This document shows, in pieces, positions 8,623-18,048 of a stretch of DNA of 64,000 nucleotides. The DNA lies in the NCBI RefSeq assembly GCF_020831365.1, contig NZ_JAJHPV010000021.1, positions 310,001 through 374,000 on the forward strand, in the 5' to 3' direction. Position 1 is the stretch's first letter, and each line of letters begins with the position of its first letter. A program made the position numbers and the translations under genes. Origin of the DNA: Massilia agrisoli. Its GTDB lineage: Bacteria; Pseudomonadota; Gammaproteobacteria; Burkholderiales; Burkholderiaceae_D. The notes beneath the pieces were generated by a model. That model made no database searches and was not told where the DNA came from. It saw nothing but the letters and a program-made list of their open reading frames with translations.

Positions 8623-9741
8623 CTACTGGCTCAGCAATGAGCCGGTACGGAAGGCGACCGGGCCGGCAACCTTGCCGACTGTCATGCCGCGCAGCACGTG
8701 GCGGTGCACGCTGCGGGCGAAGAACACGCCTTTCACCGTGCAGCGCAAGGTGGTGGTCTCGCCACTCACCGCATCGACCAGGTCGGCGACCGCGTCGCCA
8801 GCCTCTACTTTATCCCCCGGGGACTTCAGAAATACCACCACGCCCGCATGCGGCGCATCGATCGGCTCGACGCCTTCGAGCGGCGTCGGCGCGCACAGCG
8901 GCGCCGGCAACTGCCCGGCATCCTGGTCGAGCACACCTTCATGCGCGAGGTATTGCAGCAAGCCGCGCGCATCCTGCCCGGCCAGCGCATAGCTGACGTC
9001 GGCCTCTCCGCGCAGCTCGACAGTGGTGGCCACGCAGGAAGGCGGAAGCGGGAAGGCCGGGCCGAAGTGGGCCGCCAGATCCCACCACAGCCGGCTGCAC
9101 GCTTCATCGAAGGGCTCGCCGCCGGCCTGCAGCGCCAGCAGCACCGCGTGCGCGCCCATGATCGCCGCCAGCGGGCGCACCGCATCGGCCAGCGGCGTGC
9201 CGGTGTAAATGTGCACCACCGATTCAGTGTCGCAATGCAGGTCCAGCACGATATCGGCGTCGATCGCCATCGATAGCAGGATCTTTTTGAGGGCCTCGGT
9301 GTCAGTGGCAGGCTTCCATTGGGCAACGGATTTGCGCGCATGCTCGCGGACCAGCTCGACGTTGGCGGCGGCATCGCTGCCCAGCAAACCTGCGAGCGAC
9401 GCTTTCAGGTCGTCGGCCACATGCTTGTAGGCGCGGTTGAAATTCGTACCGGTGTACAGGTCAAAGCGGCCGAACGGCGCGCCATGGATCGCCTGCGACA
9501 AGCCGACCGGATTGGCGGCCGGCACCAAAATCACCTCTCCCCTGAGTTTGCCTGCTTCCTCAAGGGCGGCCAGTTCCTTGCGCAGGAACTGCGCGACCAG
9601 CATGCCTGGCACTTCGTCGGCATGCAACCCGGCCTGGATGTAGACCTTCTTGCCCTGTCCGGGCGTGCCGAAATGAAAGCTCGTGAGCCGGAAATAAGCG
9701 CTGCTGTCCTGGATCGAAATTGGATGCGTTTGTGCGTGCAT
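8623..9741 (-). CDS. Succinylglutamate desuccinylase/aspartoacylase family zinc hydrolase
   Basis: This 372-residue protein has the M14-like zinc site of the AstE/AspA family: QAGLHADEVPG supplies the first His and Glu (HxxE), and DLHCDTE supplies the downstream His. The family removes an acyl group from amino acids such as succinylglutamate or acetylaspartate, or cleaves amidated peptides. The C-terminal 90 residues (about 275-370) form a beta domain resembling a biotinyl/lipoyl-like fold (HAGVVVFLKSPGDKVEAGDA), common in the deacylase subgroup. No other ast genes are nearby, so arginine catabolism by AST is not supported here. The substrate is unknown. It is probably cytoplasmic. Confidence 0.85.
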   Translation of the reverse strand: MHAQTHPISIQDSSAYFRLTSFHFGTPGQGKKVYIQAGLHADEVPGMLVAQFLRKELAALEEAGKLRGEVILVPAANPVGLSQAIHGAPFGRFDLYTGTNFNRAYKHVADDLKASLAGLLGSDAAANVELVREHARKSVAQWKPATDTEALKKILLSMAIDADIVLDLHCDTESVVHIYTGTPLADAVRPLAAIMGAHAVLLALQAGGEPFDEACSRLWWDLAAHFGPAFPLPPSCVATTVELRGEADVSYALAGQDARGLLQYLAHEGVLDQDAGQLPAPLCAPTPLEGVEPIDAPHAGVVVFLKSPGDKVEAGDAVADLVDAVSGETTTLRCTVKGVFFARSVHRHVLRGMTVGKVAGPVAFRTGSLLSQ

Positions 9742-9916
9742 TGTCGTGCCTGATTGTGTTGTACCTAACAGTCCCCGTCCTAATTATCTATTAATCTTAT
9801 ACAAACATCTCGCCCGGCTGCACGCGGCCCGGAATGTGTTGATGGTCAGCAATATCTTCGGAATTGCTTGCGGGTATTCTTCTTTATATGAACCGACCCG
9901 CCTGAAAGGTAGTCAG

Positions 9917-11164
9917 ATGTTCTATCGCGTGTTCAGGGATGCAGTGCTGCTGATCGCGCTCCTGGTGGGCGCGCAGTGCCATGCGGCGCAGGTTCCGGCG
10001 CCCAAGGGCTCGCTTGTGATCATCGGCGGCGGGCTGCGTGGCGATAACGCGGCCGTGTGGTCGCGCGTCGTCCAGCTGGCCGGCGGCCAGGGCGCGCGCA
10101 TCGCGGTGTTTGGCGCGGCGTCGTACAACCCGGCGAAAGCGGGCGACGTCAATGCGGCGCGCCTCAACAGCTACGGCGCCCGGGCCTTCGTCGTGCCGGT
10201 CGGCCGCGATTCGCTGGCAGCCGCCGACGACGCGCAACTGGCGGACGCCATCCGCAATGCGGGCGGCGCCTACTTTGCCGGCGGCGACCAGGCCCGCATC
10301 ACCAGCGCGCTGCGGCGTCCGGACGGCAGCAATACCAGGGTGCTCGACGCGCTGTGGGACATGTACCGGCGCGGCGGCGTCATCGCCGGCACCAGCGCCG
10401 GCGCGGCGATCATGAGCAGCACCATGTTCTACAAGGTCGACACCGTGCTCTCCACGCTCAGGCAGGGCGTGGCCGAGGGTAATGAGATCGCACCGGGACT
10501 CGGCTTCATTGGCGACGATGTCTTCGTCGACCAGCACCTGTTGATACGCGGGCGCTTTGCGCGCATGCTGCCGGCGATGCTCAAGAAAGGCTACAAGCTA
10601 GGCCTGGGCATCGACGAAAACACCGCGATGGTGGTCGGCGCCGACCGCGAGGTCGAAGTGCTGGGCTACCGCGGCGCGCTGCTGCTCGATATGAGCGAAG
10701 CCACGTCGCAGAAGGGTGAATTCAACGTCAGCAACGTCAAGCTCAGCTACCTCGATAACGGCGACCGATTCCACCTGGCCACCGGCGCCATCACCCCGGC
10801 GCGCGACAAGGCCGAAGGCAAGCTCAATCCCTCGCGGCCTTACTACAACGGTCCGCTGTTCACCGCCGACATCCTCGCCAACAGCGCGGTGGTCGACCTG
10901 ATGGCAAAGCTGATCGACAGCGACCAGCTGGACGCCATCGGCGTCGCCATGAGCAGCCCCTTCGACAAGCAATCGGACCTCGGCTTCGAATTTCGCTTAA
11001 GCCGGGTGCGCGAAAGCGTCGGCTACCAGTCGCCGGTCACCGACGCCTACTCGATCTACAAGCTGCGCCTGGACATCCGTCCGATCGCCGTGCGCCAGCC
11101 CATGTACCAGTACCGCAACGGGAGCAGTCAGGATTACAATGCTGCACAATCCAACGCCCGCTAG
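9917..11164 (+). CDS. Exported cyanophycinase-like peptidase (S51 family)
   Basis: This 415-residue protein is taken from ATG 9917, which follows a GAAAGGTAG ribosome-binding region and opens a good signal peptide (MFYRVFRDAVLLIALLVGA, cleavage near CHA-AQ). The catalytic domain shows the S51 hallmarks: GSLVIIGGGLRG, FAGGDQARI, the nucleophile elbow GTSAGA (Ser at about 160), DQHLLIRGRFARM and GLGIDENTAMVV. Cyanophycinases cut cyanophycin to beta-Asp-Arg dipeptides; exported forms (CphE type) let bacteria use the polymer from outside. The long C-terminal region (about 270-415) is not recognised. The next gene, an exported M64 peptidase, starts 9 bp downstream, so the two are probably co-expressed. 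Activity on cyanophycin itself is inferred. Confidence 0.85.
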   Translation: MFYRVFRDAVLLIALLVGAQCHAAQVPAPKGSLVIIGGGLRGDNAAVWSRVVQLAGGQGARIAVFGAASYNPAKAGDVNAARLNSYGARAFVVPVGRDSLAAADDAQLADAIRNAGGAYFAGGDQARITSALRRPDGSNTRVLDALWDMYRRGGVIAGTSAGAAIMSSTMFYKVDTVLSTLRQGVAEGNEIAPGLGFIGDDVFVDQHLLIRGRFARMLPAMLKKGYKLGLGIDENTAMVVGADREVEVLGYRGALLLDMSEATSQKGEFNVSNVKLSYLDNGDRFHLATGAITPARDKAEGKLNPSRPYYNGPLFTADILANSAVVDLMAKLIDSDQLDAIGVAMSSPFDKQSDLGFEFRLSRVRESVGYQSPVTDAYSIYKLRLDIRPIAVRQPMYQYRNGSSQDYNAAQSNAR

Positions 11165-11172
11165 GACCTGCC

Positions 11173-12591
11173 ATGTTGTTTTCCCTGAGCCGCCTGTGCG
11201 CGGCCGCGCTTGTATTTGCCGCAGGCGCTGCCTGCGCCCAGCAACCGGAGACCGTTCGCGTCGACTATCTCCACAGCGGTAACGCGCTGCACGACCAGTA
11301 CGCGCTTGAGCAGGTCGTCATCGAGCCGCTGGCCTGGCCCGGCGACCTCTCGCAAGCCCTCGACAACACCAACCGCGGCCAGAACCGGGTCGAAGTGGTC
11401 GACGCCAAAACCGGCGACCTGCTTTACTCGCGCGGATTCTCCACCATCTTCGGCGAATGGCGCACCACCGAGGAAGCCAACCGCATGAACCGCGGCTTCC
11501 AGGAGTCGGTACGCTTCCCGAAGTTTGCCAAGCCGGTGCGGGTGCGCATCCTCAAGCGCGACGAGCGCAACGAGTTCTCGGTGGTGTGGAGCGTCGACGT
11601 CGACCCGGACGCGCAGGAAGTCGTCAAGAAGCAGGCCGCCGCACCTGCCAAACCGATCCCGATCCGCGTCAACGGTCCGTCGCCGCAAAAGGTCGACCTG
11701 CTGGTGATGGGTGACGGCTACACGGCGCGCGACATGAAGAAGTTCGAAGCCGACGCCCGCCGCCTGGCCGACTACCTGTTCACGGTCTCGCCTTTCAAGG
11801 AGCGTGCAAAGGACTTCAATGTCTGGGCGCTGGCCGTACCGACCGAAAAATCCGGCATCACCCGCCCATCGACCGGCGTGCACAACCCGTCGGCGCTGGG
11901 CACGCGCTACGACATTTTCGGCAGCGAGCGCTATGTGCTCACGCTCGACAACCGCGCGCTGCGCGACATCGCCCAGCACGCGCCGTACGAGTTCATCGAA
12001 ATTTTGGTCAACAACGAAACCTATGGCGGCGGCGGCATTTTCGGGCAGTTCAGCACCGCGGCGGCAGGCAACGACTGGGCCAACTACCTGTTCGTCCACG
12101 AGTTCGGCCACCACTTCGCCGGCCTGGCCGACGAGTACTACACCTCGCCGGTGTCCTACCAGTCGACCGGCGCGCGGATGGAGCCGTGGGAGCCTAATGT
12201 CACCGCGCTGCGCGACCCGTCAAAGCTGAAGTGGAAGAAGCACGTCAAGGACGGCACGCCGCTGCCGACGGCCTGGCCGAAGGCCGAATTCGAAGAAGCC
12301 TCGCGCGCTTACCAGAAGCGCCGCGCCGCCCTGCGCGAAGCGAATCGTCCGGAGTCCGAGATGAGCGCGCTGTTCCGCGAAGACCTACGCTTCAACGACA
12401 AGCTGTTTGCCGCATCGCCCAACCGCCATGTGGTGGGCGCGTTTGAAGGGGCCAATTACGAAGCCAAGGGCTTCTACCGCGCCGAAATGCAGTGCCTGAT
12501 GTTCGACCGAAGTGAAAAATTCTGTAACGCCTGCAGCGACGGCGTGGCCGAAATCATCGATTTGTACTCGCGGCCGGGTATCGCTAAATAA
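11173..12591 (+). CDS. Exported M64 family metallopeptidase
   Basis: This 472-residue protein has a signal peptide (MLFSLSRLCAAALVFAAGAA, cleavage near CAQ). The N-terminal domain (about 25-165) matches the peptidase M64 N-terminal domain. The catalytic domain has KVDLLVMGDGYTARDMKKF (about 175-193) and the zinc site HEFGHHFAGLADEYY at 309-323, with H309, E310 and H313. M64 includes the IgA peptidase of Clostridium ramosum, but most bacterial relatives have no known substrate. A 3' hairpin terminator follows. Coupling to the cyanophycinase-like gene just upstream suggests shared extracellular or periplasmic degradation. Confidence 0.9.
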   Translation: MLFSLSRLCAAALVFAAGAACAQQPETVRVDYLHSGNALHDQYALEQVVIEPLAWPGDLSQALDNTNRGQNRVEVVDAKTGDLLYSRGFSTIFGEWRTTEEANRMNRGFQESVRFPKFAKPVRVRILKRDERNEFSVVWSVDVDPDAQEVVKKQAAAPAKPIPIRVNGPSPQKVDLLVMGDGYTARDMKKFEADARRLADYLFTVSPFKERAKDFNVWALAVPTEKSGITRPSTGVHNPSALGTRYDIFGSERYVLTLDNRALRDIAQHAPYEFIEILVNNETYGGGGIFGQFSTAAAGNDWANYLFVHEFGHHFAGLADEYYTSPVSYQSTGARMEPWEPNVTALRDPSKLKWKKHVKDGTPLPTAWPKAEFEEASRAYQKRRAALREANRPESEMSALFREDLRFNDKLFAASPNRHVVGAFEGANYEAKGFYRAEMQCLMFDRSEKFCNACSDGVAEIIDLYSRPGIAK

Positions 12592-12612
12592 GCAGCGCAT
12601 CCGATAACGGCG

Positions 12613-12643
12613 GGCGTCCCGGCTTTCGGGGCGCCTTTTTTTT
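12613..12643 (+). terminator. Intrinsic terminator after the M64 peptidase gene
   Basis: The arms GGCGTCCCG (12613-12621) and CGGGGCGCC (12627-12635) form a 9-bp stem with one G-T pair and a 5-nt loop, followed by eight T. Confidence 0.9.
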
Positions 12644-12760
12644 AGCCGTTTTTCGGTACTTACAACAGTTACATCCTCAGTGCGCCAACGTACAGACCCA
12701 TTGCTGAGCAGTGCCTATTCTGGACTCGTCCCATCCACTACTACAAGAAGAGGTCCCACC

Positions 12761-13264
12761 ATGAATAAAGTACTCGCAACCCTGATCGCAGGCCTGTTCG
12801 CCACCTCGGCATTCGCACAGACCACCGCAACGACCACCACCACGACCACGGTCCCTGCAACCAAGGAAGTCGTCAAGGCGGAGCACGAAGCGATGAAGGA
12901 CGTCGCCAAGGCGCAGGAGAAGGAAGCCAAGGCGGTTGCCAAAGCTGACGAGAAAATCACCAAGGCTGGCGCCAAAGCGACCGAGAAGAAGGCTGAAGCC
13001 AAATCGAAGGCGCTGAAGAAGCACGCCGACGCGCGTGAAAACGTCGCGGAAGCCGATCCGGAAGACCGCCTGAAGGCAGAAGCCAAGGCCGAGAAGAAAA
13101 TGGCCGACGCCAACCTGACCGCGGAAAAGAAAATGATCAAGGCGGATGCAAAGGCGGAGAAGGTCGCCGTTGAAGCAGCTGAAGAGAAGGCGATCGCTGC
13201 GGCCAAGACCGCCGAAGCGAAAGCGGAAGCTGCCGCGGATATCAAGAAAGCCGCAAGCAAGTAA
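12761..13264 (+). CDS. Exported Lys/Ala/Glu-rich low-complexity protein
   Basis: This 167-residue protein starts at ATG 12761, behind an AAGAGG ribosome-binding site. It has a signal peptide (MNKVLATLIAGLFATSAFAQ) and a Thr-rich stretch of about ten residues. The rest is almost entirely Lys, Ala and Glu (KAEHEAMKDVAKAQEKEAKA and similar), predicted as one long charged helix or coiled coil. I recognise no family domain. By composition it resembles small exported helical proteins of Burkholderiales, whose role is unknown. A strong terminator follows at once, so it is a single-gene unit. Confidence 0.8.
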   Translation: MNKVLATLIAGLFATSAFAQTTATTTTTTTVPATKEVVKAEHEAMKDVAKAQEKEAKAVAKADEKITKAGAKATEKKAEAKSKALKKHADARENVAEADPEDRLKAEAKAEKKMADANLTAEKKMIKADAKAEKVAVEAAEEKAIAAAKTAEAKAEAAADIKKAASK

Positions 13265-13286
13265 GCGCTGGCGCTGGAATGAAAAA

Positions 13287-13311
13287 GGACAGGCGGTGCC
13301 TGTCCTTTTTT
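13287..13311 (+). terminator. Intrinsic terminator after the Lys/Ala-rich gene
   Basis: A perfect 8-bp stem, GGACAGGC (13287-13294) with GCCTGTCC (13298-13305), and a 3-nt loop are followed by six T. Confidence 0.93.
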
Positions 13312-13320
13312 ACGTCAATT

Positions 13321-13400
13321 CGGCGGATGCGCTTCGCTTATCCGCCCTACGGCCAGAACCAGTTTTTCGTAGGGCGGATAAGCGCCAGCGCATCCGCCGA
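13321..13400. repeat. Family A palindromic repeat, two copies in opposite orientation
   Basis: One copy reads GCGGATGCGCTTCGCTTATC in 13321-13351 and the other CGTAGGGCGGATAAGCGC from 13369 to about 13400. The copies are inverted relative to each other and can each fold. They lie between two convergent genes, ending 10 bp beyond the parC stop codon. The same core recurs at seven other loci in the window. Confidence 0.85.
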
Positions 13401-13409
13401 TTTGACTGT

Positions 13410-15740
13410 TTATGCGTTGGCCTTGAGGTCCTGCACCTTCACCTTGGCCACCAGCGGCTTGCCCTTGCGTGCGCGCTTGCCGATGTGCGGCGCGAGGCCC
13501 GTCGCGTTCAATGGCACTTCGCGCGGCTTGGTCGCCCAGATGCCGCTCACGATCACACCCTTCTGGGTAATCGGCTGAACAGCGAGCAGCTTCTCCTTGT
13601 CCTCCAGCTCCATCAAGGTCACGCCACGGCCGCCGTTCGACAGCGTCTTCAGTTCATCCATGCCGAACACCAGCAGGCGGCCCTTTTCGGACAGGCACGC
13701 GACCGCGCTCGCATTCTCCGCAACCACCTTCGGCGGCAGCGGCAGCGCGCCGTCGTCCAGGGTGATGAATGCCTTGCCGCCCTTGAGCCGGCTGACCATA
13801 TCCCCGGCCTGCGCGATAAAGCCGTAACCCGCGTTCGACGCCAGCATCAGCCTCGTCGTCGCCGGGCCGGCGAAGTAATGCAGGATCCGCACCGGGCGTC
13901 CGCCCGCGCCGCCCGACAGGTCGGCCAGCGTGGTGATCGGCACGCCATCGCCGCGCGCGCCAGGCAGGGCCGCCACCGGCACCGAATAGATCTTGCCGTT
14001 ATCGCCGAAGGCGAGCAGGGTATCGACAGTGCGGCACTCGAACGCGCCGTACAGCGAGTCGCCCGCCTTGAAGGTGAACTGCGCGGTTTCGTGCCCGATG
14101 CCGGTACGCGCGCGCACCCAGCCTTTTTCCGAGATGATGACCGTGACTGGCTCGTCGACCACCTTCTGCTCGACGACCGCCTTCTGCGCTTCCTCGATCA
14201 GCGTGCGGCGCGCATCGCCGAATTGCTTGGCGTCGGACTCGATCTCCTTGATGATCAGGCGCTTCATCGTCGCCGGATTGTCGAGGATGTCCTGCAGCGT
14301 GCCTTTTTCCTTGCGCAGCTCGGCCAGCTCCTGCTGGATCTTGATGGTCTCGAGGCGGGCCAGCTGGCGCAGGCGGATCTCGAGGATATCCTCGGCCTGG
14401 CGGTCGGACAGGCGGAACTCCGCGATCAGCGCGGCCTTCGGCTCGTCCGAATTGCGGATGATGTGGATCACCTTGTCGATGTTTAGCAGGACCGCTTCGC
14501 GGCCTTCCAGGATATGGATGCGGTCATCGACCTTGCCCAGCCTGAATTCGGTGCGGCGGCGGACGGTCGCGAAGCGGAAGTCGATCCACTCCTGCAGGAT
14601 GTCCGAGATGCCCTTCTGGCGCGGGCGGCCATCGCCGCCGATCATCACCAGGTTCATCGAATTCGACGACTCCAGCGACGTATGCGCCAGCAGCATCAGC
14701 ATGAATTCGGTCTGGTCCTGGTTCTTCGACTTCGGCTCGAACACCAGGCGCACCGGCGCGTTGCGGCCCGATTCATCGCGGATGGTGTCGAGCGAGCCGA
14801 GGATCAGCTGCTTGAGCGCCAGCTGTTCCGGCGACAGCGCCTTCTTGCCCATCTTGACCTTCGGGTTGGTCAGCTCCTCGATCTCCTCGAGCACCTTCTG
14901 CGACGAGCAGCCCGGCGGCAGTTCGTTGACGACCGCCTGCCACTGGCCGCGCGCCAGCTCCTCGATCTTCCAGCGCGCGCGCACCTTCATCGAACCGCGG
15001 CCGCTGCCATACATCTCGGCGATCTGCGACGGCGGGGTAATGATCTGGCCGCCGCCCGGGAAGTCAGGGCCGGGAATGAAGGCCATCAGTTCCGCGTGCG
15101 TGATCTTGGGATTCCTGATCATGGCAACGGCGGCCTGCGCCACCTCGCCCAGGTTATGCGAAGGGATTTCGGTAGCCAGGCCGACCGCGATGCCCGAAGC
15201 GCCGTTCAGCAGCACCATCGGCAAGCGAGCCGGCAGCGCCTTAGGCTCCTTGTGCTGGCCATCGTAGTTGGACTGGAAGTCGACGGTGCCCTGGTCGATC
15301 TCGTCGAGCAGCAGCTTGGCGATGGGCGACAAGCGCGCTTCGGTGTAGCGCATCGCCGCCGCGCCGTCGCCGTCGCGCGAGCCGAAGTTACCCTGGCCAT
15401 CGATCAGCGGATAACGCAGCGAAAAGTCCTGCGCCATGCGCACCAGCGCATCATAGATCGACTGGTCGCCATGCGGGTGCAGCTTACCCATCACATCGCC
15501 GACGACGGCGGCGGACTTGCGCGGCTTGGCGTTGGCGGCCAGGCCCAGCTCATTCATCTGATACAGGATGCGGCGCTGGACCGGCTTCTGGCCGTCGGTC
15601 ACATCCGGCAGCGCGCGGCCCTTGACGACGGAGACGGCGTAATCGAGATAGGCGCGTTCGGCGAAGGTCGACAGCGTCAGGGTCTCGACATCGCCCTCCG
15701 GGACGGTCGCTTGTTCAAAAAGGTTTGCTTGACTAGTCAT
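13410..15740 (-). CDS. parC: DNA topoisomerase IV subunit A
   Basis: This 776-residue protein is the DNA cleavage/rejoining subunit of topoisomerase IV, which decatenates daughter chromosomes. The N-terminal breakage-reunion domain contains [20 protein letters not shown], the quinolone-resistance region ([20 protein letters not shown] type, here [10 protein letters not shown]) and the catalytic Tyr in [10 protein letters not shown]. The C-terminal part (about 500-776) has the degenerate beta-pinwheel repeats expected for ParC, which is shorter than GyrA. Its partner parE lies 130 bp upstream on the same strand, with a perfect hairpin repeat between the two genes. The C-terminus ends in [11 protein letters not shown]. 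Confidence 0.97.
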   Translation of the reverse strand: MTSQANLFEQATVPEGDVETLTLSTFAERAYLDYAVSVVKGRALPDVTDGQKPVQRRILYQMNELGLAANAKPRKSAAVVGDVMGKLHPHGDQSIYDALVRMAQDFSLRYPLIDGQGNFGSRDGDGAAAMRYTEARLSPIAKLLLDEIDQGTVDFQSNYDGQHKEPKALPARLPMVLLNGASGIAVGLATEIPSHNLGEVAQAAVAMIRNPKITHAELMAFIPGPDFPGGGQIITPPSQIAEMYGSGRGSMKVRARWKIEELARGQWQAVVNELPPGCSSQKVLEEIEELTNPKVKMGKKALSPEQLALKQLILGSLDTIRDESGRNAPVRLVFEPKSKNQDQTEFMLMLLAHTSLESSNSMNLVMIGGDGRPRQKGISDILQEWIDFRFATVRRRTEFRLGKVDDRIHILEGREAVLLNIDKVIHIIRNSDEPKAALIAEFRLSDRQAEDILEIRLRQLARLETIKIQQELAELRKEKGTLQDILDNPATMKRLIIKEIESDAKQFGDARRTLIEEAQKAVVEQKVVDEPVTVIISEKGWVRARTGIGHETAQFTFKAGDSLYGAFECRTVDTLLAFGDNGKIYSVPVAALPGARGDGVPITTLADLSGGAGGRPVRILHYFAGPATTRLMLASNAGYGFIAQAGDMVSRLKGGKAFITLDDGALPLPPKVVAENASAVACLSEKGRLLVFGMDELKTLSNGGRGVTLMELEDKEKLLAVQPITQKGVIVSGIWATKPREVPLNATGLAPHIGKRARKGKPLVAKVKVQDLKANA

Positions 15741-15762
15741 AGTTCTAACTCAGTTTTTATTG

Positions 15763-15832
15763 CCAAAATCGGGGTCAGACCACCGGTTTTTTGAAATCTT
15801 TCCATTTGTCGGTGGTCTGACCCCGATTTTGG
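15763..15832. repeat. Family B perfect inverted repeat between parE and parC
   Basis: A 23-bp arm at 15763-15785 (core GGGGTCAGACCACC) is exactly repeated in reverse complement at 15810-15832, with a 24-nt loop. It fills most of the 130-bp parE-parC gap. The same core occurs four times at 39731-39905. The arms resemble REP-like sequences associated with RAYT (Y1) transposases, but no such transposase is visible here. Confidence 0.9.
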
Positions 15833-15870
15833 AAACATTCGGGCAATGGTTGTCGCCCCGATTGTGGGAA

Positions 15871-17865
15871 TCAGATGTCGGCTTCGGTTTCGTTGCCGTG
15901 CTCTTCGATCCAGGCGCGGCGGGCGGCGGCTTCGCCTTTGCCCATCAGCATGTTGAAGCGCGCGGCGGCTTCGCCCTGGTCGAAGTCGCCCAGCGATACC
16001 GGCAGCAGGCGGCGGGTGTCCGGGTTCATCGTGGTTTCCCAGAGTTGTTCCGCGTTCATCTCGCCCAGGCCCTTGAAGCGCGAGATGCTCCAGGCGCCTT
16101 CCTTCAACCCGTCTTTCATCAGCTTGTCTTCGATCGCGACCAGCTCGCCGTCGTCGAGCGCGTACAGCTTCTGGATCGGCTTCTTGCCGCGCGCCGGCGC
16201 GTCCACCCGGTACAGCGGCGGACGGGCCACGCAGATGTGGCCGTGGTGGAACAGGGCAGGGAAGTGCTTGAAGAACAAGGTCAGCAGCAGTACCTGGATG
16301 TGCGAGCCGTCCACGTCCGCATCCGACAGGATGCAGATCTTGCCGTAGCGCAGGCCCGACAGGTCCGGGCTGTCCGAGTGCGAGTGCGGGTCAACGCCGA
16401 TTGCCACGGCAATGTCGTGGATTTCGTTGTTGGCAAACAGGCGGTCGCGGTCGGTTTCCCAGGAGTTCAGCACCTTGCCGCGCAGCGGCAAAATGGCCTG
16501 GAATTCCTTGTCGCGGCCCATCTTGGCCGAGCCGCCCGCCGAGTCGCCCTCGACCAGGAACAGTTCGTTGCGGGTAATGTCCGACGATTCGCAGTCGGTC
16601 AGCTTGCCTGGCAGCACCGCCACGCCGGAGGATTTCTTCTTCTCTACTTTTTGCAGCGAGCGCAGGCGCGACTGGGCCTGCTTGATGACCAGGTCGGCCA
16701 GCTTCTTGCCGTAGTCGACGTGCTGGTTCAGCCACAGCTCGAGCGGCGGCTTGGTGAAGGTCGAGACGAGGCGCACCGCGTCGCGCGAGTTCAGGCGTTC
16801 CTTGATCTGGCCCTGGAACTGCGGGTCGAGCACTTTTGCCGACAGCACGAAGGAGGTGCGCGCAAACACGTCTTCCGGCAGCAGCTTGACGCCCTTCGGC
16901 AGCAGCGAGTGCATCTCGACGAAGTTCTTGACCGCGCCATACAGGCCGTCGCGCAGGCCCGATTCGTGGGTGCCGCCATTCGGCGTCGGGATCAGGTTGA
17001 CATACGATTCGCGCACCACCGCGCCTTCTTCGGTCCACGCCACCACCCACGCCGCGCCTTCGCCTTCGGCAAAGCCGTCGGTTTCGCCGTTCGAGTACTG
17101 GGCGCCTTCGAATACCGGGATCAGCGGTTCGCCGCTGCCCTGCGCCAGCATCTCGTTGAGGTAGCCGCGCAGGCCTTCGTCGTACTTCCAGGTCTGGACG
17201 TCGCCGGTCTTGGCGTTGGTCAGCGTGACCGTCACGCCCGGCAGCAGCACGGCTTTCGAGCGCAGCAGGCGCTGCAGCTCGACCTTGGAGATCTCCGGCG
17301 AGTCGAAGTACTTCGCGTCCGGCCAGGCGGTCACGCGGGTCCCGGACTTTTTGCCGTCGCGCGGCGCGGGGATGGACGATAGCGGCTCGACCACGTCGCC
17401 GTGTTCGAACGCCAGCTTGTGCATGCCGGTGCCGTCCGGCTCCTTGCGCCAGACGGTGATCTCCAGGCGCTTCGACAGCGCGTTGGTGACCGAGACGCCG
17501 ACGCCGTGCAGGCCGCCCGAGAACGCGTAGGCGCCGCCCGAGCCCTTGTCGAACTTGCCGCCCGCGTGCAGGCGCGTAAACACGATTTCCACCGTCGGCA
17601 CGTTTTCTTCCGGGTGCAGTCCAACCGGGATGCCGCGGCCGTCGTCTTCCACCGTGATCGATCCATCGGCGTTTTGCGTCACCGAGATGTTCTTGCAGTG
17701 CCCGCCAAGCGCTTCGTCCGAGGCGTTGTCGATCACTTCCTGGATGATGTGCAGCGGATTTTCGGTCCGGGTGTACATGCCCGGACGCTGTTTGACAGGT
17801 TCGAGTCCTTTCAGGACCCGGATGGATGATTCGCTGTAGTCGGATGCAGGTTTTTTAGTGGCCAT
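15871..17865 (-). CDS. parE: DNA topoisomerase IV subunit B
   Basis: This 664-residue protein is the ATPase subunit of topoisomerase IV. The GHKL ATPase domain shows DNASDEALGG, EDDGRGIPVGLHPEE and HAGGKFDKGSGGAYAFSGGL. The transducer follows, then the TOPRIM domain with LVEGDSAGGSAKMGRDK and the metal-binding ILSDADVDGSHIQVLLL. The length is usual for ParE and shorter than typical GyrB, and the pairing with parC supports ParE. The C-terminal MNADTRRLL-type region ends in ARRAWIEEHGNETEADI. Confidence 0.97.
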   Translation of the reverse strand: MATKKPASDYSESSIRVLKGLEPVKQRPGMYTRTENPLHIIQEVIDNASDEALGGHCKNISVTQNADGSITVEDDGRGIPVGLHPEENVPTVEIVFTRLHAGGKFDKGSGGAYAFSGGLHGVGVSVTNALSKRLEITVWRKEPDGTGMHKLAFEHGDVVEPLSSIPAPRDGKKSGTRVTAWPDAKYFDSPEISKVELQRLLRSKAVLLPGVTVTLTNAKTGDVQTWKYDEGLRGYLNEMLAQGSGEPLIPVFEGAQYSNGETDGFAEGEGAAWVVAWTEEGAVVRESYVNLIPTPNGGTHESGLRDGLYGAVKNFVEMHSLLPKGVKLLPEDVFARTSFVLSAKVLDPQFQGQIKERLNSRDAVRLVSTFTKPPLELWLNQHVDYGKKLADLVIKQAQSRLRSLQKVEKKKSSGVAVLPGKLTDCESSDITRNELFLVEGDSAGGSAKMGRDKEFQAILPLRGKVLNSWETDRDRLFANNEIHDIAVAIGVDPHSHSDSPDLSGLRYGKICILSDADVDGSHIQVLLLTLFFKHFPALFHHGHICVARPPLYRVDAPARGKKPIQKLYALDDGELVAIEDKLMKDGLKEGAWSISRFKGLGEMNAEQLWETTMNPDTRRLLPVSLGDFDQGEAAARFNMLMGKGEAAARRAWIEEHGNETEADI

Positions 17866-18048
17866 ACTTGGTCAGGCTGAAGAGGTAATTCGAATTCGTC
17901 ATGTTGCTAGCTTGCGCATTCTATCTTGTCGGGGGGCAAAAGATGGGAATTTGGCGTCAATGAAGTGCTTGCCAGCCTACACGAATGTGGTTAGATTCGA
18001 ACGATATCGCCGGCAGCGAAGGCGCGATGTTTTGATGTGTTTATAAAT

